Assembly (NCBI GenBank): GCA_037893245.1
Contig: JBAIAA010000741.1
Location: 1 to 64,000, forward strand
DNA length: 64,000 nucleotides
Direction: 5' to 3'
Source: Crossaster papposus
Lineage: Eukaryota; Echinodermata; Asteroidea; Velatida; Solasteridae
A model generated the notes under the pieces. It was given only the letters and a program-made list of their open reading frames with translations. It did no database searches and was not told the DNA's origin. This document shows, in pieces, positions 37,501 to 46,312 of the stretch; the stretch's first letter is position 1; every line of letters starts with the position of its first letter. The translations under genes were made by a program, and so were the position numbers.

Positions 37501-40500
37501 AGATCTCAAAAATTAACTCACTGGAAACATACAACCACTTTGCATCTAGGATTGGTGTTGATAGCTTCTAAAATGTATGTACGGTAGATTTGCTAGAAGA
37601 TAAAAGTGCCTCTCATGTTGCGATGCAGATCACAAGGCATACCTGAAGCGTCTCGTGAGCCTCTCTAAGTTTCTCCACCAATGCCAGTCGTCGCTGCTCA
37701 CTCTCATACATCCCGTCTTGAAGGTTCTTGAGCGCCCCCGAGGTCAATGACGACACACCCCAGGGTTCCTCGGTGGAGAGAGGGGCGGGATTCCTGGCCC
37801 CACGACGAGAGGGGCTGGCATTAACATCGACGTGAAGGATTGGGGAGGAGTGGAGTGGGTGGGGCGAGGTCTTGGGTTGGCCGTGTGAATTGGACAGAGT
37901 GTGGCTGTAATACATGGAGTCAAATGAGTCTACGAATAATCTAAAATCGAAAATTAGGTTCAAGTATTTCTCTCCTATTGTCGATATTTTTGTAGAATCC
38001 CCCTCGTTGGTAAAGGTCAAATAAAAGACTAGACTTTCAACGCAAAAAAAATTAAACTTATTTGTATTTATTTTGTTTATTTAAATTTTTCCAAGAGAGC
38101 CACATAGTCGAAAAGTAAGCGCGGAAAGTGTTAGTGTACGTAAAATCCACATACGAGCAGCGCCGATGTACCTCCACTTATCCTCGTGATGCTCAGTGTG
38201 TATACATCATCAATACAAAGGGCTATTGCTGACAAAAGCCCGACTAAGAGAGCACTAGGGGGGCGGGGGTGGGGGCGGGGGAAAGGAGGGAGATAAAAGT
38301 GTCGTTTACCTAATGCCACTGTCCGAATCGTGGCCATTGAGAGGGTTATCTTGCATCTTTGGGCCAGGGCTGTGTTGAGTCTGTGTACCCATCAGACTGT
38401 TAGTAGATCGCTTAAGACTATCTACCTCTTTCTCCTTGTCTCGTCTTCTTAGTTGCTCCCTCTAAATTTGCACACACACAAAACAACACTTAATCTATCA
38501 GGACAATCTGGAGCAAGTTCATGATGCACCTAGTTGCATGAAGTTACAGTGCGACCCAGCTAGCCTTGCCACTGTGGGTTCAATGAATTATGTACCGGTA
38601 CCCCCCAAAAAACCTTTTTTAGTTAATGTTTAAAATTGTCTTTGTAATTTCTTTTTTAAATTTCTGGTAAGGGTTAAGGTTAGGTTTTGGCCACCCTATT
38701 GCTTGTTTTTGTGAGTTTAAAAAAATATATACCAACTACATCTCTAATTTTTTATTGAACTGTACATATATAATACAATAATGTGGCTGCGAGAAACCAT
38801 TAATAAACCAATTCAATTCAATTCAATTCAATTCAATTCAATTCAATTCAATTCAATTCAATTCAATTCAATTCAATTCAATTCAATTCAATTCAATTCA
38901 ATTCAATTCAATTCAATTCAATTCAATTCAATTCAATTCAATTCAATTCAATTCAATTCAATTCAATTCAATTCAATTCAATTCAATTCAATTCAATGCA
39001 ATTCAATGCAATTAACAAATTGTGGCAATAGCTTGTACTATAAAGTTGGCAAATATAGGCTAATATGTAAACAAAGATATCTGACAAACAGAGGCCGAAA
39101 TCTTGACTTTGAACCAGCAGAAGCCCTAAAAAAAGATGTTTATTTACACTTCTGTAAAATCTGGACGAGTTTATCTTGATGTAAAGATAAGCTGGCGGCC
39201 ATAGTGCTGGGCAATCCCACTCCAAACAAAGACATGGTTTGGAAATTGAAAAATTACCTAAATTCTCCAGAACTACATGTACACTGCACAAGTATCACAA
39301 CCTCGGAAAGAGTTTCGTACACAAATACCACTTATTCACCATTACAACCAAATATTTTCACGTTACTTTCTATATTAAATGCAATACAGGTGTGTTAGAT
39401 TTGCCTAACCTGACTTCGTTTGAAAAAGAATGATTTGAATAGTAATAAGCAGTTCTTATATAAAACATTTTAGAGAACGTTTTCGAATTTAGTGAATAAG
39501 TAAGGTCCCTGTACGGTTCTCTTTTCTCAATTTCTAATGTGGTAGGCCTTCAAAAAATGTAAGGTTCGTGAAGGGAACCTTACATTTGTTTAAGTATGGT
39601 AGGCCTATAAAGTATTAAAAAGGGGACAGCTAGGCTGCATTAGTATTGCACAAATAAAATAGCTCCATTTGCAGAACTGCTTCATCAGAGAGTTGTGCTG
39701 TTGGCTCAACCTTGAAGCACTAAAATATATATATTTTTTTTTAATGGCTGTTGATGTTGGCCGGTCTTCAAAATCGTCTGGCAAAGACTGGAATAGATGC
39801 ACGAGGAACTGGAAGCACAAAACCTTATTCCTAAAAAGAAGTGGAATCATGATTCTGAGTTTGGAATGAAATCGCCAAAGCCTACGAATAACTTACCCTG
39901 AGTTGTTCTCTCAGTTGAGTTGCCGACATCAATTCAAAGCTTGTATCCAGCCCAGAGCCTGTGACCAAAGAATCATCGTCATCATAGACTGGGGAGGAAG
40001 TAACGTTGGCGTAACGCGACGAGTGCGTCATCACATCCGGCTGGTAACTTGCCTCTTGAAAACTTCGCCCCGTGGAGTTACCGTGATTACGGTAGCGAAT
40101 TACTGGCGAGCTTGTGCGCTGCATGATGTCATAGGTCTTAGGAGGAAAATTATCCCGATCTGATCTAGGAAAATAATTTGTAACAGTAACAACAAATACA
40201 TATTGCTACAAAACATGAAATACTCTCTATAAATCCAAATTTAAAACTCTATGTAAAAATGTTGGGCGCAATTTGTGAGTCTTCGCTATCACTCGATTGC
40301 ACGTAAATGCACTTGCGTGATCGGTTGATCAGGTAATTACATAGAGCTATATTAAATTTTTAACCCTAACCCCCTAGGCTCTCGCACTAGGAAGCATACC
40401 AAACCTAACAAACTTCAACAGCTCACACATGTTCAGTAATTTTTGGTAAACTGTACTGAACCTAACAGTACTGAACCTGCCAAACTCCAACAGTTGAAGT

Positions 40501-43500
40501 TTTATTGACTTGGAACAGTGATAACTGGCCAGTGGCATTATGTATTTTAGTGGGGACACACATACAAGGTGTAAGTGTACATACACTTACAGTTGACCAG
40601 GAACTGTGCCGTGACCATGTGGGTCACTCGCGTATAAATGCCTGTGCATTCTCCAAATTTCTAACATTTTGACAAGTCTCATGCCTTACTGTCCTGAACC
40701 ACACAGAATTCAACAGGGTCTCCCTGGGCCTTTGGTACTGAGTCAAACAAAGTCTAACAACAAGTTGTTACGGTTTGGTACCAAACCTGCCAAAACCTGC
40801 CAAAAGCTGCAGTTGGAGTTTGATGGGTTTGGGGTAGTTAGGTGATGCCTGCTGGGCAGATCCATGTTTGTGCACAAATTTCGGGAAAACTCGAAACTTT
40901 GTACGGCTTTTGTACAGCTATTTGCATATCTGCGTTTGTATTCTATACAGTGCGTTACCGAAGCCGATACGCCCAAAACCAAAACACACGATTAGCAAAT
41001 GAGTGTTCATTATTTTTTTCGGCGCAAACAGCGTAAATTATCCGCGTGTGCGTACCTATCTGCTGCAGATGTTTTTGCCGTGATTTTTTTTAACTGGCAT
41101 GACTTGCGTTTGTTCTACTTGCACGCGCGTTGCATTTACAGTACACTTTCAAAATTCAATCCATCTATTATTATGTTCTACAACACGTACATGAATTCAA
41201 AATTTCTGCGAAAAAGATGAATTCAAAGTATCGCCGCGCGTAAAAATGAGGAGTTAGCGCTCTAGTAATTTAATATAGCTCTATGCCGATATCTCCGACT
41301 TTTAATACTTCCCATTTACAAAACACCCCTCCGAGATCGACCGATAGCACAGATCCACCACATTATAATGCCAGAGATTTCCTACCACTTGTAGTGTACC
41401 AGATCGACCAAAAAGTTGTTACACAAATAAACCACAGGCACAAGGAACACATGCTTTTTGGGGGGCCAACCCTAACGCTCCTCAATCCTCAAAAATCCTC
41501 ATTGCAGTTTTGGAGGATTTTTGAGGATTGAGGCTGTATGGGGTTTTAAAAAAATGAGGATTTTTGAGGATTGAGGCACAATGTTGTTTCACAATGTTTC
41601 AAGTGTGGAGGATTTTTGAGGATTGAGGCACAATGGGGTTTTCAAAAAATGAGGATTTTGGAGGAATGAGGCTGTGGGGTTTTCAAAAAATCATAATGAG
41701 GATTTTGGAGGATTGACTTTTTTTCAATCCCCAGATTCCTCATTGCAGTTTTGGAGGATTACAAAAAATGAGGATTTTGGAGAATTGAGGCACATGATGT
41801 TGTTTTAAGTGTGGAGGATTTTTGAGGATTGAGGCTAGATGGGGTTTAAAAAAAATGATTTTGGAGGATTGAGGATGGTTGCTAGCAAAAAGGGCCTAGG
41901 GGGTTAAACGTGTTGTGAATAATAGCAAATCCCAACAATAGACCTGTGAAGTGAACGTCGTACGACTTGGCGAAGGTACGACTACGAGTCGAAGACGAAG
42001 GTACTACGAGTACGAGTTGGCGTGATGATGTAGAGTTGAAGGTACGCTAGTTGACGAAGGTAAGAATTGCCCAAGGGCAAGTTACGAGTACCCCTAGAAC
42101 TCTGGGTCTCCCGACGCCCGTAGGGCGGAGCCCCATAGATAGAGAGGGTTTTTACAGGTTAACCGCCGTTAAACAATAGAAACCGTGCACAAATTCCGGG
42201 CAATAACTCCGTACTGCCGCACGGTCTACCCCAAGTAAAAATTTGTATGAGTACTTTATCAACTCACCCAGCTGTGGCCTACCAAAAACAGGTCGAATCT
42301 CGGCCAATTTCTGTAAAAAAGGTGAAAACTATGCCCGTTCCGCAAACGCGACTGTTACAAGATGGCGGATAACATCGTTCAATGGGTGCTGTTTTCCAAA
42401 CCCTGGTTTTGGTATATTGTGGCTGTGCCTCTGGCGCATTGCTAAACTGTATGATAAAGCCGCGCAAAATGAAGCTCGTGTTTCAAAAACGGCTAATGCG
42501 CATGCGGCTTGAAATTACGCACGAGTTATCCGCCATCTTGTAACAGTCGCGTTTGCGGAACGGGCATAGTTTTCACCTTTTTTACAGAAATTGGCCGAGA
42601 TTCGACCTGTTTTTGGTAGGCCACAGCTGGGTGAGTTGATAAAGTACTCATACAAATTTTTACTTGGGGTAGACCGTGCGGCAGTACGGAGTTATTGCCC
42701 GGAATTTGTGCACGGTTTCTATTGTTTAACGGCGGTTAACCTGTAAAAACCCTCTCTATCTATGGGGCTCCGCCCTACGGGCGTCGGGAGACCCAGAGTT
42801 CTAGGGGTAAGTTACGAGTTGACGAAGGTACGAATTGCCCGAGGTACGAGTTGACGAAGGTACGAATTGCCCGAGGTACGAATTGCCCGAGGTACGAGTT
42901 GACGAAGGTACGAATTGCCCAAGGTACGAGTTGACCTTTTTCTACCGAGTTCCATTAGTGATTACAGTTCCCACCTGTCAAAACTAAAGTGTCAACTTAT
43001 GAAATGATGTTTCTCGAACAAACTTGTTGAAAACTTACACACAAAACCGCCCCTGTTTACAGCACTATCACGTCTATTCAGCGAAGATAGACCATCTCGG
43101 ATTTATAGAGAACACACTCAGTCGTGATTAACATGTTTGACATTAGCCCAGTGTAACTTGTATTTGTAAGAATAGTTCCTTGCATATGTTTAGTTGTACT
43201 TAGTCCCGTTTCATACATGTTGGTATTTTGTGTGTGTAAACGTACACGTACGTATAGGCATAGCGCAAGAAACTGTACGTACGTAGCTTGGTGGCGCTAG
43301 GGACGCTATCTAGGTCATGGGGGTTAAAATTGCAAGGACTGGACGATTATTCAAGTGGGGTGATGGTTTAAATGATGAAATTAATTTTGAAAATGTCAAA
43401 GCCCATGCAGAGTTTATGATAATAATATATATAATAATAATAATATAATAATATAAATAATAATAATAGCGCACGTATCTATCATTGTACTGGTACTGGG

Positions 43501-44250
43501 CGCTCTCACATTTGTATGCCAGTTATTGGTCCCATCATATGGAGGAATGTGTTCTTATTCCTCCATGGTCCCATGAATCATTCCAAATACCATAGGCTCG
43601 ATGCTGCCATTTTGGTGTAAATCAGCTAAATCAACCACAATATTCAATAACCATATATTTGTAATTTTATTATATACATGTACATGTTAATGTAAACAAA
43701 AAGGGGGGGGGGGCGGCTTGTATTTTATAGTTCGAAGTTTTACAATCGGGGATACTGAGAAAAGAAAAACGGCGTTCGTTTTTAATCGGCGTCGGGCAGT
43801 TAAAAATTGTTCTTATGTTGTTCTTGGTTTTTTTTGCGATCGCCATCTGGAGATCGTGAATTTTTTTATATAAAATTTATCGCAACAATACAAATATATT
43901 TTGCTGGATGTTTACAATCATTATTTACTTTCAAATAAGTAAGATATTTTTTTAATAATTCGGTAGATTTTTTTTCGATATCTGCAAATGGTGTATCCTT
44001 CCTCTGGAAGAATTGTGAAAATAGAAATACAAGTATATGTTTACCTTTGCAATGTTTGAGGGCAATAATGGGGCGGGGCTAGGTAGTTGATAAATGGGCG
44101 GGGTGTTAATGGCGAGGATTTGCGAAGCTGCATCAACGCTTCCCGGCCCAGCGCAGTATAGGCGGTGGGAACGAGCGAAGCTTGTGTCAAAGGGAAGCTA
44201 AGGAAGAACTAAATTTCGCTCCTGGAAGTTTTCCCTACGTACCCTACCAT
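16569..44250 (-). CDS. Large coiled-coil protein, about 1789 aa, unassigned family
   Basis: I traced 31 coding exons with matching GT-AG sites and phases (one junction at 18808 remains ambiguous): 44250-44243, 40164-39897, 38461-38310, 37904-37643, 37432-37349, 37115-37018, 36483-36339, 36093-35980, 35758-35633, 35070-34903, 34180-34055, 33249-33082, 32296-32159, 31637-31476, 30840-30661, 29095-29016, 28511-28316, 27948-27746, 27132-26972, 26268-26143, 25580-25529, 24460-24211, 24030-23878, 23745-22996, 22483-22352, 21963-21899, 21085-20992, 18808-18619, 18167-18011, 17864-17331, 16596-16569. Residues 1-230 are polar and Ser/Pro-rich. About 230-1600 are nearly continuous heptad coiled coil rich in E, K, L and Q. 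About 1603-1789 are basic, Ser/Ala-rich and disordered. There is no membrane segment or catalytic motif. CxxC pairs occur at about 799/802 and 1555/1558. The shape suits a centrosomal, Golgi or cytoskeletal scaffold, but I do not recognise the ortholog. Confidence 0.85.
17046..17245. mobile_element. MITE with CAGCACGATATGTGGCAGAG ends
   Basis: CCCAGCACGATATGTGGCAG on the left mirrors CTGCCACATATCGTGCT on the right, about 200 bp apart, with runs of C and G inside. Diverged relatives lie at 49180-49350 and 52408-52520. It lies in the last intron of the coiled-coil gene. Confidence 0.7.
17331..17864 (-). CDS. Coiled-coil gene exon 30: basic, Ser/Ala-rich C-terminal tail
   Basis: This 534-nt exon encodes the post-coil tail, starting SQMKPKEPVKRFPANQE after an ACCACCAG acceptor. 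It has proline-directed SP/TP sites (SGTPSPRGASPVPKK), a LELAAALKRLSNK helix and a basic terminal part ending VVVTKDDR. It is markedly GC-richer than the surrounding introns. The last codon AGG overlaps a strong CAG/GTGAGG donor, so the immediate in-frame TGA may be intronic. Confidence 0.85.
17944..18000 (-). mobile_element. tRNA-derived SINE fragment
   Basis: On the minus strand, GGTCGCAGGTTCAAGTCC is followed by AATTTCTTTGTTCA. The same B-box-plus-tail occurs at 19280-19345 and 19560-19625 in the opposite orientation. The fragment sits next to the exon ending at 18011. Confidence 0.5.
18011..18167 (-). CDS. Coiled-coil gene exon 29, second CxxC motif
   Basis: The exon begins AGTKCTKCNRFEAQYEEV and continues as strong coil to KQDAKK. 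The Cys pair is placed at about residues 1555 and 1558, directly at the start of the helix. It resembles the CHNC pair encoded in 28511-28316, including the acidic and hydrophobic residues that follow. Confidence 0.85.
18619..18808 (-). CDS. Coiled-coil gene exon 28 (5' boundary uncertain)
   Basis: It encodes LHTQEEELHALNRLVTDL to KEMETLKDT. Phase 0 from the previous exon demands the acceptor GTCAAG at 18809. The more usual first AG after the pyrimidine tract, at about 18823, would break the frame. A four-base-longer upstream exon combined with an acceptor at about 18817 is a second in-frame option. A decayed duplicate of this 5' end lies at 18935-18992. Confidence 0.7.
18773..19060. repeat. 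Tandem duplication including an exon 5' end
   Basis: The segment with CAGGGC.TG, GACCTCTAACCTTT and ACCCAGAG, followed by CCTTA.(C/G)CATATTCAT repeats, appears at 18773-18920 and again at 18935-19060. In the second copy the exon-like part reads FQSQEFHALN on the minus strand and then hits a stop, so it is a pseudo-exon. Confidence 0.75.
19275..19625 (+). mobile_element. Two SINE tails (GGTTCAAGTCCTGCC)
   Basis: AGGTTCAAGTCCTGCCTTGC with AATTTCTTTGTTCA occurs at 19297-19340. A variant, CGCAGGTACAAGTGCTGCC, with AATTTCTTTGTT occurs at 19578-19615. Both are B-box-plus-tail fragments without a full tRNA-like head. They lie in the 2.2-kb intron 20991-18809. Confidence 0.5.
21251..21447. mobile_element. 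MITE with 31-bp TIRs (CGGTTCAGACAGGCG)
   Basis: ACGCTCGGTTCAGACAGGCG continuing to TTCCACAGTCG is exactly mirrored by CGACTGTGGAACGCCTG continuing to TCTGAACCGAGCGT. It is about 197 bp with a GC-rich interior. A diverged right end seems present at 59655-59710. Confidence 0.85.
22996..23745 (-). CDS. Coiled-coil gene exon 24, longest coil exon
   Basis: This single 750-nt exon gives 250 residues (about 1141-1390) of unbroken heptad coil, with an internal repeat NNLRDQLNNLRDQLRRLR. All other coil exons are 52-250 nt, so this one looks like fused ancestral exons. Acceptor TTTTTCAG and donor AAG/GTAGGG keep phase 0 on both sides. Confidence 0.9.
25381..25476 (+). repeat. 16-bp tandem repeat, six copies
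   Basis: The unit GACAAATGTCAAATGT is repeated six times with almost no variation, about 50 bases downstream of exon 25580-25529. Each unit contains a small palindrome (GACAAATGTC). Confidence 0.9.
25640..26036. mobile_element. Two adjacent GGGGCCAATTTCAT MITE copies
   Basis: A 5'-truncated copy (25640-25790) directly abuts a fuller copy (25794-26036) in the same orientation. The shared right-end motif CTTAGCAACTCCTTGACATTG differs from the GGCCCC end seen elsewhere. It therefore marks a subfamily or a local tandem duplication. Confidence 0.75.
26442..26673. mobile_element. TTAA MITE, diverged copy
   Basis: It starts TTAACCATTTCGCGTCGG and ends CCGGCGTGAACTGGTTAA, with the same interior plan as the copy at 15938 but many substitutions. 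It lies in the intron between exons 26972 and 26268. Confidence 0.75.
27218..27457. mobile_element. TTAA MITE copy
   Basis: TTAACCAGTTCGCACCGG at the left and CAACGCGAACTGGTTAA at the right, 240 bp. The interior retains CGGCCTTGCT and GGCGTGTTTATGCG. It lies just upstream (gene sense) of exon 27132-26972. Confidence 0.8.
28316..28511 (-). CDS. Coiled-coil gene exon 17, first CxxC motif
   Basis: The exon encodes coil, then a short loop rich in Ser and Arg (SRRSARSTPVPCHNC), then coil again (QELADQIMKLQELNSLL). A CxxC at a break between two coil segments recalls the zinc-hook geometry of Rad50-type coils. A metal role here is only a possibility. Confidence 0.85.
28711..28790 (+). mobile_element. 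tRNA-like SINE head
   Basis: TAGTTTAGTTGATAGAGCACC (A-box-like) and CACCGGTTCAAAC (B-box-like) are about 30 bases apart. The 3' half does not pair with the 5' part, so this is a SINE relic rather than a tRNA gene. Confidence 0.45.
29104..29270 (+). repeat. 16-bp tandem repeat (AATGTCAATTGTCAT)
   Basis: About nine units of a 15-16 bp, largely self-complementary repeat (CAATTG core) start nine bases from the acceptor of exon 29095-29016. A single-stranded form would make many small hairpins. Confidence 0.9.
29567..30613. mobile_element. TA-flanked 1047-bp TIR element
   Basis: It starts CCGTAATTTCCTGCGGTAAA and ends TTTACCGCAGGAAATTACGG, with TA on both outer sides, fitting a Tc1/mariner-type target. 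The interior holds two tandem CGCACGCTGTAGTCTTGTTT units (30126-30192) and an inverted copy of the CTTGTTTGCAAGAC part near 30287-30310. No transposase frame is visible. It occupies the intron between exons 30661 and 29095. Confidence 0.75.
30899..30993. mobile_element. Mini-MITE with TTTAACCCTAACTCCCT ends
   Basis: The 17-bp TIRs TTTAACCCTAACTCCCT and AGGGAGTTAGGGTTAAA enclose about 60 bp with AGGATTTTGAAGG. Related words occur at 2225-2310 and at the ends of the block 40361-41907. Confidence 0.65.
31676..31911. mobile_element. MITE with 29-bp TIRs (TTGTGACACGATCAAGCGG)
   Basis: CAAATTGTGACACGATCAAG to GCGGAATGAGT is mirrored by ACTCATTCCGCTTGATCGTG to TCACAATTG. It is 236 bp with an AT-rich interior and no coding capacity. 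It is inserted 39 bases upstream (gene sense) of exon 31637-31476. Confidence 0.85.
33350..33585. mobile_element. GGGGCCAATTTCAT MITE, diverged copy
   Basis: It starts GGGGCCAATTTCATGGAGCT and ends GTGAAATTGGGCCC, with GCTTAGCAT and TTTTTGCTTAGCAT subterminal motifs. It lies 101 bases upstream (gene sense) of exon 33249-33082. Confidence 0.75.
36573..36725 (+). mobile_element. tRNA-derived SINE-like body
   Basis: GTGTTCTTGGGCAAGACATTT, CTCTCTCCACCCAGGAGTAG and AAATGGGTACCTGTGAAGG match the body of the unit at 12782. The B-box region is decayed (GTGGGTTTTAAAGCC). Confidence 0.55.
38810..39012 (+). repeat. (AATTC)n pentanucleotide microsatellite
   Basis: About 40 near-perfect copies of AATTC, ending with two AATGC variants, lie inside the intron between exons 39897 and 38461. 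An open frame through it is a product of the 15-bp superperiod and is not a gene. Confidence 0.95.
39897..40164 (-). CDS. Coiled-coil gene exon 2: Ser-rich N-terminus
   Basis: A TATTTTCCTAG acceptor at 40166/40165 precedes an open frame that is in phase upstream of the internal Met at 40124 (SDRDNFPPKTYDIMQRTSS). Translation therefore probably starts in an earlier exon. The exon has Tyr/Ser/Asp-rich sequence and ends in MSATQLREQLR, the first heptads. The donor is AGG/GTAAGT. Confidence 0.8.
40361..41907. repeat. Repeat block bounded by TTAACCCTAACCCCCTAGG-like ends
   Basis: TTTTAACCCTAACCCCCTAG at the left is matched by GGGCCTAGGGGGTTAAA at the right. Inside, CCAAACCTAACAAACTTCAAC-type phrases fill the first part. 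From about 41490 to 41880, many imperfect copies of GAGGATTTTTGAGGATTGAG follow. It is non-coding intron sequence. Confidence 0.6.
42089..42809. mobile_element. Fold-back element, 285-bp TIRs, 9-bp target duplication
   Basis: Left arm 42089-42373 and right arm 42525-42809 are nearly perfect reverse complements, starting TACCCCTAGAACTCTGGG. The 151-bp spacer is unique. AGTTACGAG stands directly outside both ends (42080-42088 and 42810-42818). Long TIRs with a 9-bp duplication fit the Mutator-like (MULE) class, and no transposase is present. It is inserted in a minisatellite based on GGTACGAGTTGACGAAGG. Confidence 0.85.
42811..42935 (+). repeat. Minisatellite (GGTACGAGTTGACGAAGG / GGTACGAATTGCCCGA)
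   Basis: Alternating units of about 16-18 bases run to the right of the fold-back element. Diverged units also lie to its left (41955-42088), so the element split an existing array. Confidence 0.8.
43690..44010 (-). mobile_element. MITE-like repeat (GGATACACCATTTGCAGATA family)
   Basis: Read on the minus strand it begins GGATACACCATTTGCAGATATCG and ends near CTATAAAATACAAGCC. The same sequence lies in plus orientation at 52597-52870, and a fragment is at 53175-53225. It is non-coding. Confidence 0.6.
44243..44250 (-). CDS. Inferred start exon of the coiled-coil gene (8 coding nt)
   Basis: ATG GTA GG stands directly before a strong GTACGT donor, in phase 2, which is exactly what exon 40164 needs (M-V-G-S-D-R). 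The ATG has G at -3 and G at +4. Sequence upstream to about 44400 is GC-richer than the intron and would be the 5' UTR and promoter. No experimental support is available, so this is a best-fit model. Confidence 0.4.
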
Positions 44251-44564
44251 CCCCAAAATGTGCCACACAATTATTGTTTATGATGCTCGTTCTCTGCCCG
44301 GTAAATAAGTTGATATGGCGGGGAAAAAATATGTCGAAGACCTGGAAAACGGGCGAGCACCGCCTTGCGCGTGCATAGATCATTGAGTAGCCGATATTCC
44401 ACAATCCACAGACCTACTTTCAGATTTGGCGGTTTCACACAAAGTAAACAAAGTATTCACTCAATATTTTAGACATTAAAAAAAATGCCCTTAAAAGTTG
44501 TTTTATAATTATTTCTCCTAATAGTCAAAAAGATGTAGGCCTATTGACAAGAAATATTTAAAAA

Positions 44565-45520
44565 AATATGCACAAGTTCCTAAAACGATTGAACAATCGC
44601 CAAATTCACTGTCTTGGGGTCGAGATTTTCCAAATGGGTTATTTACCCTTTTAACGAAACACCTCTTAAAACTTGTTACATGATAATTTTCCAATGCATG
44701 CTAAACAATTTTTTTAAAGCATAGAATTATAATGTTATCGAGAAAGCCTCTATTATGTAAGAAGTCCTAAATGATCAAGTGGAAGCAAATATCATAGCTA
44801 AAGCTACTATAATATACTGTGACATATTTCTTTTGAAAATGTATTTTTACAATTAATAATAATTGTCAATTTGATTGTCAAATTGTCAAAATGTTGGACT
44901 TGGCTGGTGCGATTTTGTCTGGAATGGCGCCGGCTAATTTGCATATTTAGGAGTAGGGGTAGCACTCATTACTTTGAAATGCATTTGTCACATTCTCTGA
45001 CCCTCAAAACATAGGTGTACACTTAATTTGTTGTGTTTAGTTGTCTAGTTATATAATATTAGAGACAAATGGTTTTTATATAAGGGCAGCGGATAATTTG
45101 CATATTTAAGAGTATAGGGTTACCACTGATTAATTTTAAAATGCATTTATCACATTCTCTGACCCTCAAAACACCTAATTTGTCATTTGTACTTGTCTGG
45201 TTACAGTGCAGCAAATAGTTCAACAAGCGTTAGTGTCCAAGTGGGCAAATTGGCGGACATTTTGATTATGCAAATTGGCCAGTCAAAAAATATGCCCAAT
45301 CCAAAACGATTGAATGATTTCAAATTCCAGGGCCGGGAGTCAAGATTGTTTACATGGGGGTATTATTCTCCTAATAACACATCCCTTAATTAAAACTGGT
45401 TACGTTAGTAATTTTCAAATTCCAAACGATTCTTTTAATAACAGTTTTATAGCAAAGACAATTGTCAAGAAAGCCTCTTTATAAGTAAGACGTGGAAAAT
45501 GATCAAGTGAGCAAATCATG
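44565..45520. repeat. Diverged duplicated segments
   Basis: A block with AAAACGATTGAA, AGAAAGCCTCT and AAATGATCAAGTG occurs at 44565-44795 and 45285-45515. A second block with AATTTGCATATTTA and CACATTCTCTGACCCTCAAA occurs at 44935-45060 and 45090-45200. All are in the same orientation. The second block pair sits between the first. Confidence 0.65.
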
Positions 45521-46312
45521 GTAACCTGCATTATTCACAATACGAACAGCCTTCTTCTGCAGCGTAAACAGTTTGTTGAAACCATATACACTTGAAGAAC
45601 CCCCAAAGGCAAGTAGACCATAATTTAAGTATGAAAGGATAAAGGAATTATACAATATTAATAGAATACTTTTAGGTACAAAAATTTTCAAACGGTTCAT
45701 TATACCAACATTTTTTGAAATTTTACTACACAAAACATCAATATGATTATTCCAAGTGAGATTTTCATCTATATAAAGTCCAAGAAATTTAGTGGTTTTG
45801 ACTTGATGGAGTACAGTACCATCAAAACTAAGGGGAACTGTAGCATGGTATTTATGTTGCCGTGGACAAAAAATAATATAATTAGTCTTAAGTAGATTAA
45901 TTGATAATTTGTTCGAAATAAGCCATCCACTTATTTTGACAAGTTCAATATTAACATTTTTGATGGCTGTATCCACATCATGGTGATTATAAATTAAATT
46001 AGTATCATCTGCAAATAGACAAAAGGACATGAGATCGGAAGAACTACATATATCATTGATATATATAATAAATAACAATGGACCTAACACACTGCCTTGA
46101 GGGACTCCACAAGTGATGGACTGCTCTAAAGAATGTTGGGAATTGTAGGAAACAAACTGCCTTCTATCAGATACATAACTACTGAACCAGTCCAAGGCCA
46201 ACCCTCGGACACCAAAATGCTCTAATTTATTTAAAAGGATATCATGATTCACCGTATCGAAGGCCTTGGACAAGTCCAGGAAAATTCCAATAGAAAACTG
46301 CTTGATAGGCAT
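45503..46312 (-). mobile_element. Non-LTR retrotransposon (LINE) reverse transcriptase fragment
   Basis: An intact 269-residue frame covers the RT palm: motif A in GIFLDLSKAFDTVNHD, motif B in GVPQGSVLGPLLF and the catalytic FADDT of motif C, followed by a KTTKFLGLYIDENLTW segment. This arrangement is typical of Jockey/CR1/L2-like LINE ORF2. The endonuclease half, the start of the RT domain and the 3' end are absent, so it is truncated on both sides and inactive. Its upstream edge (about 46307) lies inside a P450 exon on the same strand. Its downstream edge meets the duplicated block ending at 45515. Confidence 0.92.

Noticed and set aside
38781-39179. 132-aa frame with NSIQF repeats
   Set aside because: It results from the (AATTC)n microsatellite and continues into intron sequence without any domain.
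40102-40124. Met at 40124 as the coiled-coil start
   Set aside because: The exon is open upstream to a good acceptor at 40165, and the upstream residues read as normal protein. It remains possible if the 44250 exon is wrong.
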